From Maritalea mobilis (GTDB taxonomy: Bacteria > Pseudomonadota > Alphaproteobacteria > Rhizobiales > Devosiaceae), in the NCBI RefSeq assembly GCF_004363175.1, contig NZ_SNYR01000002.1, forward strand, positions 186,001 to 250,000: DNA of 64,000 nucleotides. The letters run 5' to 3'. Below the pieces are notes generated by a model, which made no database searches, had not been told where the DNA came from, and saw only the letters and a list, made by a program, of their open reading frames with translations. A program made the translations under genes and the position numbers. Within the stretch, counting starts at the first letter, position 1. Every line of letters begins with the position of its first letter. Positions 32,662 to 40,967 of the stretch are shown here, one piece after another.

Positions 32662-34524
32662 TTATGCAGATTTTTCTTCTTCATCACCATAATCGATGAA
32701 GCCGCCGGATTGGCGTTTCCACAAGGACGCATAATGCCCATTGCGCTCGAGCAATTCAGCGTGGGTGCCATCTTCAATGATCTTACCCTGATCCATCACG
32801 ATCAACCGATCCATCTCTGCAATCGTAGACAGGCGGTGTGCAATGGCGATCACGGTCTTGTTTTCCATCAGTTGATGTAACTGCTCTTGAATGGCTGCTT
32901 CCACTTCACTGTCCAAAGCTGAGGTGGCTTCGTCCATGATCAGAATCGGGGCATCTTTGAGCAATACCCGCGCGATGGCGACACGCTGGCGTTGACCACC
33001 TGAGAGTTTGACCCCTCGCTCGCCCACATGCGCATCATATCCCTTGCGCCCTTGCGGATCGACAAGGTCGAGAATGAATTCGTGCGCTTTGGCCTTTTTG
33101 GCCGCCGCAATCATCATTTCCTCCGTCGCATCAGGACGACCATAAAGCAGGTTTTCCCGAACTGAACGGTGCAACAAGGATGTATCTTGCGTCACCATGG
33201 CCAATTGTTCGCGCAACGTATCCTGCTGCACATCGGAAATGTTTTTGCCATCAATGGTGATGGTGCCCTGCTCCACATCATAAAAGCGCAGCAAGATGTT
33301 CACCAAAGTGGATTTGCCCGCACCAGAGCGGCCAACCAGGCCAACTTTCTGTCCTTGAGGAATGTGCAAATTCATATCGGTGATCACGCCTTTATCGGCG
33401 CCATAGTTAAAGGTGACATTGTTGAATTTAATGTCGCCCTTCACTTCACCAATCGGCTTTGCGTCCTTTTTGTCGGCCACCAATCGCGGCAATGAGATGG
33501 AGTTGATGCCATCCTGCACCGTGCCGATATTTTCGAACAAGGCAGACATTTCCCACATGATCCAGTGCGACATGCCCCAGATCCGCAACACAATGCCGAT
33601 ACCAATGGCCACTGGCCCCGGTGTCATCACCCCGTTCAGCCACAAAATGATGCCAACCGCACCCACAGAGAACAGCAAAAGCGAGTTCAATGTGTCGATG
33701 ATGATGTCGAGGCTCGCACCCAACCGCATCTGGTTGTAAACGGTTTGCAAAAAGCCGCTCATGCCTTCGCGGGCATAGCCAGCTTCACGACCGGAGTGCG
33801 AGAACAATTTCACTGTCGCAATGTTTGTGTAGCTATCAACGATGCGACCCGTCATGACAGAACGCGCGTCGGCTTGCTTTTGTGACACGTCACGCATGCG
33901 CGGCACGAAATAGCGCATGATGGACACATAGGCGACCAACCAGATGGCGAACGGCGCCATCAAGCGCCAATCAGCGCTGGCCATCACAAACAGAATGCCG
34001 ATGAAATAGACCGAGATATAGACCAGAATGTCCAAAATCTTCATGACGGTTTCGCGCACCGCCAAAGAGGTCTGCATCAATTTGGTGGCAATACGACCGG
34101 CAAATTCATCCTGAAAATAGGTCATGGATTGGCGGATCAAATAGCCATGCACATCCCAGCGAATCCGCATGGGGAAGTTGCCCAGCAAAGTCTGGTGCAT
34201 CACAAAGGATGAAAAGGCCGCTGTTGCGGGCTTAATCACCAAAATGATCGCCGCCATCATCAGCAATGTTGGCCATTCATCTTGCAGGAATGTTTCAGGA
34301 TCAGACGTTGATAGCCAATCAATCACATTGCCCAAGAAGCCAAACAGTACCACTTCGAGAATGGCCAAAATGGCAGCGCCGAGCGCCAAAAGCACGAGCC
34401 AAAGCTCCAAGCCTTTGGAATAATGTCGGCAAAATGCCACCAAGGTTTTCGGCGGTAATTGCGGGTCCTTTTCCGGGAAGGGTTCTACCCGGCTTTCGAA
34501 CCAGTCAAATATTTTTGTTATCAT
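32662..34524 (-). CDS. ABC exporter, fused membrane and ATPase domains (second of pair)
   Basis: A 620-residue half-transporter with six membrane helices (about 40-330) and a C-terminal ATPase: Walker A GRSGAGKST (about 410), signature LSGGQRQR (about 517), Walker [15 protein letters not shown] and switch His in IAHRLSTIA. It is very similar in layout to the upstream gene, 55 bases away, suggesting a heterodimer of the MdlAB type or a recent duplication. Substrate unknown; lipids, peptides or drugs are all possible. Sites look intact in both. Confidence 0.92.
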   Translation of the reverse strand: MITKIFDWFESRVEPFPEKDPQLPPKTLVAFCRHYSKGLELWLVLLALGAAILAILEVVLFGFLGNVIDWLSTSDPETFLQDEWPTLLMMAAIILVIKPATAAFSSFVMHQTLLGNFPMRIRWDVHGYLIRQSMTYFQDEFAGRIATKLMQTSLAVRETVMKILDILVYISVYFIGILFVMASADWRLMAPFAIWLVAYVSIMRYFVPRMRDVSQKQADARSVMTGRIVDSYTNIATVKLFSHSGREAGYAREGMSGFLQTVYNQMRLGASLDIIIDTLNSLLLFSVGAVGIILWLNGVMTPGPVAIGIGIVLRIWGMSHWIMWEMSALFENIGTVQDGINSISLPRLVADKKDAKPIGEVKGDIKFNNVTFNYGADKGVITDMNLHIPQGQKVGLVGRSGAGKSTLVNILLRFYDVEQGTITIDGKNISDVQQDTLREQLAMVTQDTSLLHRSVRENLLYGRPDATEEMMIAAAKKAKAHEFILDLVDPQGRKGYDAHVGERGVKLSGGQRQRVAIARVLLKDAPILIMDEATSALDSEVEAAIQEQLHQLMENKTVIAIAHRLSTIAEMDRLIVMDQGKIIEDGTHAELLERNGHYASLWKRQSGGFIDYGDEEEKSA

Positions 34525-34579
34525 TATATTCGCCTTTTAAGAAAGATTTTTCTTTCTATATTCGTTTTTTGTCTTTTAA

Positions 34580-36460
34580 TCAACCGCTCGGAATGGCCGG
34601 GTCTGCCCCCTCCATATTGGCGAAACCGCCGGACTGGCGATGCCACAAAGAAGCATAATGCCCCTTGGCCTTGAGCAGTTCTTCATGTGTGCCCTGTTCA
34701 ACGATCCGCCCTTGATCCATCACCAAAAGTCGGTCCATGGCGGCGATGGTACTTAAGCGGTGTGCAATGGCGATGACAGTTTTGTTGGTCATCAAATGCT
34801 GCAATTGTTCTTGGATGGCGGCTTCCACCTCACTGTCGAGTGCGGAGGTTGCTTCGTCCAAAATCAAAATAGGTGCATCTTTGAGCAACACGCGAGCAAT
34901 AGCGATCCGCTGGCGTTGACCACCAGAAAGCTTCACCCCACGTTCGCCCACTCGGGCGTCATAGCCTTTGTTGCCGTTCTCATCTTCCAAGCCCAAAATC
35001 ACATCATGGATTTTGGCCTGTTTGGCCGCAGCAATCATGTCTTCATCTGACGCGTTTGGACGGCCATATTTGATGTTTTCGCCCACTGAACGGTGCAACA
35101 ATGATGTGTCTTGCGACACAAAACCGATGGCGCGGCGCAGGCTATCCTGCGTCACTTCATCAATACGTTGTCCATCAATGCGGATTTCACCCGATTGCGC
35201 ATCAAACAAGCGCAGCAGCAAATTGATCAAGGTCGATTTGCCCGCCCCTGACCGCCCGATCAAACCGATCTTTTCGCCCGGTTTGATGTTCAGATTTAGA
35301 TTTTCAATCACGCGCGGCTTATCGGTCGTTTTGTCCGCATCATAGGCAAAGTGCACATTTTTAAACTCAATGCCTGCTTTATCAGCGTCGAGTTCTTCCG
35401 CATCGTCCGCATCCAACATGGTGATCGGGCGGGCGATGGTGTCCACGCCGTCTTGCACCGTGCCGTAATCACGGAAAATGTTGGTGGCCACTTCCAAAAT
35501 CCAGCCGGAAATGTTCACCGTTTGCCAGACGAACGGAATGATGGTCGCCAGTTTACCAGCGGTGATCATGCCCTCATTCCAGAAATAGAGCGCCATATAG
35601 CCCACGCTGACCATCAACACAGCATTGATGAGGAACAGCAATGTCCACATCTTGGTGAATTCGCGCATCAAACGGTGCAGCACATTGGTGTGGTTCTTCA
35701 CCGAACCCGCCACATATTCATCCTCGAACTTGCTTGAAGCGAATGTTTTGAGGGTCTGTATATTGGTGTAGCAATCCACGATCCGGCCCGTGACCACAGA
35801 ACGCGCTTCGGAGTTATCCTTTGAGCGCTTTGCGATCCGCGGCAGAAATCTGGTCATGATGCCCAGATAAACGATCAGCCACACCAAAAGCGGCAGCACG
35901 AAAACCGGCTCGACATTGATCAGCACAGTAATCGCCACGATCAAAAAGATGACCATGTACCAAACAGAGTCGATGGCCTGCATGGTGCTTGATTCAAGCG
36001 AATTACCCGTTTCCATGATCTTGCTGGCGATACGGCCAGCAAAGTCACGCTGGAAATAGGCCCAGCTTTGGCGCACCACATGCCAGTGGCTTTGCCAACG
36101 CGTCCGCCCCATCATGGGCGGAAAAATGGTATGGAAATGCACCAGCGAGCTCAATGTGAATGCCGCTGGACGCAAAATGATCACAAGCGCAAAACCGAGC
36201 AACATGGCACCATGGCTGGTGAAAATGTTGCCAGGACTTTCGTTTGAAACCAAATCAACAATTTGCCCCAAGAACACTGGGATCATCGCATCAATGGTGG
36301 CGCCAATGGCAACCAATGTCATTTTTGCGAGCAAACCCCAGCGGAATTGCTTTAAGAAATAAACATAGAAATCCTTGACCCCTTGCGGAGGATGCGGATT
36401 TTTTGCAAGCTCGGTGGGCGGATAGATCCGCTCGAACCAATTAAAAACAGAATTTAACAT
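34580..36460 (-). CDS. ABC exporter, fused membrane and ATPase domains (first of pair)
   Basis: A 626-residue half-transporter with an N-terminal amphipathic start (VFNWFERIYPP), six membrane helices (about 40-330) and a C-terminal ATPase: Walker A GRSGAGKST, signature LSGGQRQR, Walker [15 protein letters not shown], switch His in IAHRLS. The C-terminal wording (GHYASLWHRQSGGF) is shared with the downstream paralogue. The gene is divergent from pepN. Both ATPase halves seem catalytically complete, unlike many heterodimers with one degenerate site. Confidence 0.92.
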   Translation of the reverse strand: MLNSVFNWFERIYPPTELAKNPHPPQGVKDFYVYFLKQFRWGLLAKMTLVAIGATIDAMIPVFLGQIVDLVSNESPGNIFTSHGAMLLGFALVIILRPAAFTLSSLVHFHTIFPPMMGRTRWQSHWHVVRQSWAYFQRDFAGRIASKIMETGNSLESSTMQAIDSVWYMVIFLIVAITVLINVEPVFVLPLLVWLIVYLGIMTRFLPRIAKRSKDNSEARSVVTGRIVDCYTNIQTLKTFASSKFEDEYVAGSVKNHTNVLHRLMREFTKMWTLLFLINAVLMVSVGYMALYFWNEGMITAGKLATIIPFVWQTVNISGWILEVATNIFRDYGTVQDGVDTIARPITMLDADDAEELDADKAGIEFKNVHFAYDADKTTDKPRVIENLNLNIKPGEKIGLIGRSGAGKSTLINLLLRLFDAQSGEIRIDGQRIDEVTQDSLRRAIGFVSQDTSLLHRSVGENIKYGRPNASDEDMIAAAKQAKIHDVILGLEDENGNKGYDARVGERGVKLSGGQRQRIAIARVLLKDAPILILDEATSALDSEVEAAIQEQLQHLMTNKTVIAIAHRLSTIAAMDRLLVMDQGRIVEQGTHEELLKAKGHYASLWHRQSGGFANMEGADPAIPSG

Positions 36461-36608
36461 TGTGAACCTTTAGGATTAGGCGCTAGGCAATCGCGACCAA
36501 GCCGTTCAGAATATCGCCAAAGACGATTCGTGGCTGTTGCAGAGAGGCAACAGTGCGACAAAATGTGTCATTTCTGGACACAGTTCCAACATATATCGGA
36601 CAAAAATC

Positions 36609-39251
36609 ATGCGCAGCGAAGAGCAGAAAATCATTTATTTACAAGACTATAAGCCAAGCGACTATCTGATTCCGAAAACGGAAATGTGGGTGGACTTCAC
36701 CCCAGAACGCACGCGCATCACAACCGATTTGCACATTGAACGACAAGTGGGCGTTGAAGATGGCACCCCGCTGGAACTGGACGGCGAACATTTGGAATTG
36801 GTATCCATTGCCATTGGCGACGAAGTGCTTGGCGCTGGCCAATATGAGCTGAGCGAGAGCGGGCTAAAGCTGCTCGACCCGCCGCAAAGCTTTGTGCTGA
36901 GCACCGTGGTGGATGTGGAGCCGGAAAAGAACAAGAGCCTAGAAGGGCTTTACCGCTCGTCCGGCAATTGGTGCACACAATGTGAGGCCGAAGGCTTCCG
37001 CCGCATCACATATTTCTTGGATCGCCCCGACGTGATGTCCGTTTTCACGGTGAAAATGGTGGCAGACAAAGATTTGGCGCCAGTGCTGCTTTCAAACGGC
37101 AACCCGGTCGACAGCGGTGAAATGAGCAATAACCGACATTTCGCTGAATGGCATGATCCGCATCCAAAACCATCTTATCTATTTGCGATGGTGGCTGGAA
37201 AACTTGATAAAATTTCAGAAAATTTCACCACAAAATCTGGTAAAAAAGTAGACCTCAACATTTACGCAGAGCCAGGCAAAGCAGAGCTTTGTCGCTATGC
37301 CATGGATGCGCTTATTCGCTCTATGAAGTGGGATGAGGAACGCTTTGGCTGCGAATATGATCTGGATGTGTTCAATATTGTGGCCGTGAGCGACTTCAAC
37401 GCAGGTGCGATGGAGAATAAGGGCCTCAACATTTTCAACGACAAATATGTGCTGGCCGATCCTGCAACAGCGACTGACCAGGATTATGCGTTGATTGAGC
37501 GGATTATTGCGCACGAATATTTCCACAATTACACTGGCAACAGAGTCACTTGCCGTGACTGGTTCCAACTGTGCTTGAAAGAAGGGCTCACTGTTTTCCG
37601 CGATCAGGAATTCTCATCTGATGAGCGCTTCCGCGATGTTGAGCGTATCGATGATGTGAAGGGCTTGCGGCAATCTCAATTTGTTGAAGATAGCGGCCCC
37701 CTCGCCCATCCACCGCGCCCAAACCAATATGAGCAGATCGACAATTTTTACACGACGACCGTTTATGAAAAAGGCGCGGAAGTGGTGCGCATGTTGATGA
37801 CACTTTTGGGCAAAGAGACCTTCCATGAAGGGGTGGATTTGTATTTGGAACGCCATGATGGAGAAGCGGCAACCATTGAACAGTTCATCAAATGTTTTGA
37901 AGATGTGAGCAAGCGCGATTTGAGCCAATTCCAGAAATGGTACACACAAGCTGGGCGCCCGCAGGTTAGCTACACCACTGCTTATGATGCGGAAAGTAAG
38001 CAGTTCACATTGGAGCTGAAGCAAACGGTGCCCGCCACGCCCGGCGAAAGCGAAAAATCGCCTATGGTGCTGCCCATCAAGTTTGGCCTTGTGTCCAACA
38101 ATGGCGACGATTTGGGATGGGACAGCGTTGAAGGCGCTGAGGTGCGTGATGATTTGATCATTATGGACAAAGAAGACGTGACCGTTCAGTTCCACGGCGT
38201 TTCAAGTGCGCCAGTTGTGTCGCTGTTCCGCGAGTTTTCTGCGCCAGTGACGATCCAGACCAAGGCAAGCCTTGAAGAGGATTTGCATCGCGCACGCCTA
38301 GACGGCGATCCGTTTAACCGCTGGGAAAGCTTGCAGTCAGCCATTTTGAACATTGTATCGCCAAGCATGGCGGTGGATGGACCAGCGCTAGACCTTGATC
38401 TGTTGGATCAGGTTGCTTCTGCGCTGAGCCAAACGCTCGATAGCCAAGATATGTCACCTTCATTCAAAGCGTTGAGCCTGCGGCTGCCAAACTATCAAGA
38501 TTATGCCCAGCGCGTTGGTGAAAACATCAACCCGGACCACATCAAGTCGATTAAGCGCGACGTGGACCGGGCGATTGCAGAGCGGCTGCGCGGGCAATTG
38601 GTATCGCTATATTCGGCATTACATTTGCCGGACGAATATGAGCCGAATGCAGAGCAATCAGGCATGCGGTCGTTGCGCAACCAGAGCTTGAGCCTTTTGG
38701 CCGCGCTGAACGACAAGCAAATCTTTGAAATGGTGGAAACCCATTATAACGAGGCGCAGAACATGACGGATCGTCAGGCTGCGTTAGCCATTATGTGCGC
38801 TTATGCCCCTGATCGGGCAGAGCCGCTGTTGGCACATTTCAAAGAAAACTTCGCCGAACCTATGACAGTGTTCGACAAGTGGCTATCGCTCAATGCCTCA
38901 ATTGATGATGATCGCACCATTGATCGCATTCACTCGCTGATGGCCGATGATCGCTTTTCGCTGGAAACACCAAACCGGGTTTACGCCTTGTTTGGCAGCT
39001 TCACGCAGGGCAATCCCACACAGTTTGCCCGCGAGGATGGTGCTGGCTTTGATTTGATTGCCGACATTATTATGCATATTGATAAGTTCAATCCGCAAGT
39101 GGCCGGGCGTTTTGCTGTGGCGTTCCGCATTTGGAAAAATTTCGAATCAAAACGCCAAAATGCAGCACGCACGGCGCTTGAGCGCATACGCGACATGGAG
39201 AACATTTCGCCAAACCTGTCGGAAATGGTGAACAAAACCTTAGAGGGTTAA
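36609..39251 (+). CDS. pepN: Aminopeptidase N (M1 family)
   Basis: An 880-residue zinc metallo-aminopeptidase of the cytoplasmic PepN type. The exopeptidase motif GAMENKG (about residue 263), zinc motif HEYFHNY (about 299) with the distal Glu in LKEGLTVF (about 321), and the catalytic Tyr in TTVYEKGAEVV are visible. The C-terminal helical domain (about 550-880) is present, so it is full length. The start at 36609 (MRSEEQ) gives the usual N-terminus; an earlier ATG-like codon at 36537 is less likely. It ends before a terminator. Confidence 0.95.
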   Translation: MRSEEQKIIYLQDYKPSDYLIPKTEMWVDFTPERTRITTDLHIERQVGVEDGTPLELDGEHLELVSIAIGDEVLGAGQYELSESGLKLLDPPQSFVLSTVVDVEPEKNKSLEGLYRSSGNWCTQCEAEGFRRITYFLDRPDVMSVFTVKMVADKDLAPVLLSNGNPVDSGEMSNNRHFAEWHDPHPKPSYLFAMVAGKLDKISENFTTKSGKKVDLNIYAEPGKAELCRYAMDALIRSMKWDEERFGCEYDLDVFNIVAVSDFNAGAMENKGLNIFNDKYVLADPATATDQDYALIERIIAHEYFHNYTGNRVTCRDWFQLCLKEGLTVFRDQEFSSDERFRDVERIDDVKGLRQSQFVEDSGPLAHPPRPNQYEQIDNFYTTTVYEKGAEVVRMLMTLLGKETFHEGVDLYLERHDGEAATIEQFIKCFEDVSKRDLSQFQKWYTQAGRPQVSYTTAYDAESKQFTLELKQTVPATPGESEKSPMVLPIKFGLVSNNGDDLGWDSVEGAEVRDDLIIMDKEDVTVQFHGVSSAPVVSLFREFSAPVTIQTKASLEEDLHRARLDGDPFNRWESLQSAILNIVSPSMAVDGPALDLDLLDQVASALSQTLDSQDMSPSFKALSLRLPNYQDYAQRVGENINPDHIKSIKRDVDRAIAERLRGQLVSLYSALHLPDEYEPNAEQSGMRSLRNQSLSLLAALNDKQIFEMVETHYNEAQNMTDRQAALAIMCAYAPDRAEPLLAHFKENFAEPMTVFDKWLSLNASIDDDRTIDRIHSLMADDRFSLETPNRVYALFGSFTQGNPTQFAREDGAGFDLIADIIMHIDKFNPQVAGRFAVAFRIWKNFESKRQNAARTALERIRDMENISPNLSEMVNKTLEG

Positions 39252-39316
39252 ATTTTTTTGATCGGTAAGTGATTCAAAAGACTCACGGTTTTTGCAGGGG
39301 CAAAATTTGCCTATTT

Positions 39317-39344
39317 AAAGGGGGTCGACAAGCCCCCTTTTTTT
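39317..39344 (+). terminator. Terminator after pepN
   Basis: An 8-base-pair stem AAAGGGGG / CCCCCTTT followed by a run of seven T, about 65 bases after the pepN stop. Confidence 0.88.
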
Positions 39345-39418
39345 GATTCAAATTGATCATATCAAAGGGCAACAATAGCTCTTTGGGGGCACTTTTTTAG
39401 ACAATTTGGAGAGTTCAA

Positions 39419-40960
39419 ATGTTGTCGATGGAGACATCCGACGCAGTCGGGACAGGATTCTTTAAAAAGCTTTATAAGCGTTTGAGAACACTGAAACAAA
39501 AGTCTTCCAACTTGTTTGGACAACGCAAAAAACCTCTCCGCTCCTTGCTTGTTGACGCCAACAACAAAAAAGTGGTTGCGCCCTCCCCTCACAGCGCAAT
39601 TCAGCCTCCAAAACCCCTCGTTCCAACGACGAGAAAACTGGCGCTGGCATGGCTGATCGCCGTGCTGGGCGCGGTTTTTTTCACCGCAGAATTGGGCGTT
39701 TGGGCACAGCTTGTTTCCACCGGCATTTTAAGCGCCATTGGTGGCGTTGCCCTGATCCGCATGAGCGCACAGGACGAGCGCCAACAGCTCGACTATTTGC
39801 TGCGCTTGAATGAAAACAAAGAAGATAAAGAGTTGCTGCGTGCCCTCACCGACCTGCCCCATGGCATCGCCTATTGGGACAAAGAGGGCAACATGCTGTG
39901 GCACAACCATGCCTATCGCGACATGATGGGCCTTTCAGGCGGCACCAAGCTGCGTGGCCGCCCATTCACCAACATTATGTCTCTCGCCGCAAATCCGCAT
40001 CGCTTTGAAACGGTGCATGATGCAGACAATCACCGCGTGGCAACTGCCGCTTGTTTGGATGGTCGCCATATCCGGATTGAAGATATTGCGAAAACCAAAC
40101 GCAATTTCGTGACCATCATCACAGATATTTCGGAAGAAGTGCGGGCAAAGCGCGACAATGATACGCTTGAAAAAGAACGCCAGACCCTGCTTCGCCAATG
40201 CACTGCTGACAAATTGGCCGCTGAAGCTGCAAGCCGCTCCAAAACCTCTTTCCTTGCGCATTTGAGCCACGACATGCGCACCCCGCTCAACCACATTATC
40301 GGCTTTGCTGACTTGGTGCAGCATGAACCATTCGGCCCCTTGGGCGACAAGCGCTATATCGGCTATTTGGGTGACATCAAGAAATCTGGCGAAGCGCTGC
40401 TGAACTCTTTTGCTGCGATCCTGGAGCTTTCTGAACTTGAAGCTGGCAACAAGGCGCAGAATGAAGAAGCGCTACGTATCGATGATCTGTTGAAATCTCA
40501 AACCGCTAAATATAAAGCGCGTGCAGAACGGATTGGCGTGGAATTTGTCGACTTCTCAAATGCGATTGGCGATGTGTTTGCCGATAAGAGCCTGATGCAA
40601 CGCATGTTAGACAATATTTTGGACAATGCGGTGAAGTTCACCCCGAAAGGCGGCAAGATCGCTGTGAATTCATGGGATGCCGCGGATGGCGTTATTATCG
40701 AAATCACCGACACAGGTATCGGCATTCCACAAGAACGCATGGCGCTTTTGAACCAACCATTTGTGCTAGGCGAAGCGGCCTTTGCAAAAGAACAAAATAC
40801 ACTGGGCCTCGGCATTGCCACTGCCCGCGCTATCGCTGAGTTGAATGGCGGACGCATCCATATCGACAGCGCAGTTGGGATTGGCACCACCGTTTTAATC
40901 ACCTTGCCGAAGCATGAGGCAGAAGCAGCGATAGACGTTGCGTTGGATCACGTGGCATAG
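39419..40960 (+). CDS. PAS-domain sensor histidine kinase, orphan
   Basis: A 513-residue membrane kinase. A basic N-terminal stretch of about 60 residues precedes two close helices (about 67-105). A PAS domain (about 130-240; LPHGIAYWDKEGNMLWHN), a HisKA domain with LSHDMRTPLNH (phospho-His about 285) and an ATPase domain (N-box MLDNILDNAVKF, G-boxes ITDTGIGIP and TLGLGIA) follow. This layout recalls the PleC/DivJ kinases of alphaproteobacteria. No response regulator is adjacent. The ribosome site is GGAGAG. It is convergent with glnE, seven bases away. Confidence 0.9.
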   Translation: MLSMETSDAVGTGFFKKLYKRLRTLKQKSSNLFGQRKKPLRSLLVDANNKKVVAPSPHSAIQPPKPLVPTTRKLALAWLIAVLGAVFFTAELGVWAQLVSTGILSAIGGVALIRMSAQDERQQLDYLLRLNENKEDKELLRALTDLPHGIAYWDKEGNMLWHNHAYRDMMGLSGGTKLRGRPFTNIMSLAANPHRFETVHDADNHRVATAACLDGRHIRIEDIAKTKRNFVTIITDISEEVRAKRDNDTLEKERQTLLRQCTADKLAAEAASRSKTSFLAHLSHDMRTPLNHIIGFADLVQHEPFGPLGDKRYIGYLGDIKKSGEALLNSFAAILELSELEAGNKAQNEEALRIDDLLKSQTAKYKARAERIGVEFVDFSNAIGDVFADKSLMQRMLDNILDNAVKFTPKGGKIAVNSWDAADGVIIEITDTGIGIPQERMALLNQPFVLGEAAFAKEQNTLGLGIATARAIAELNGGRIHIDSAVGIGTTVLITLPKHEAEAAIDVALDHVA

Positions 40961-40967
40961 GCAAGCC

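Noticed and set aside
39362-39400. CAAAGGGC / GCTCTTTG inverted repeat before the PAS kinase
   Set aside because: Short imperfect stem without a matching U-run directly after it; too weak to call an operator or terminator.
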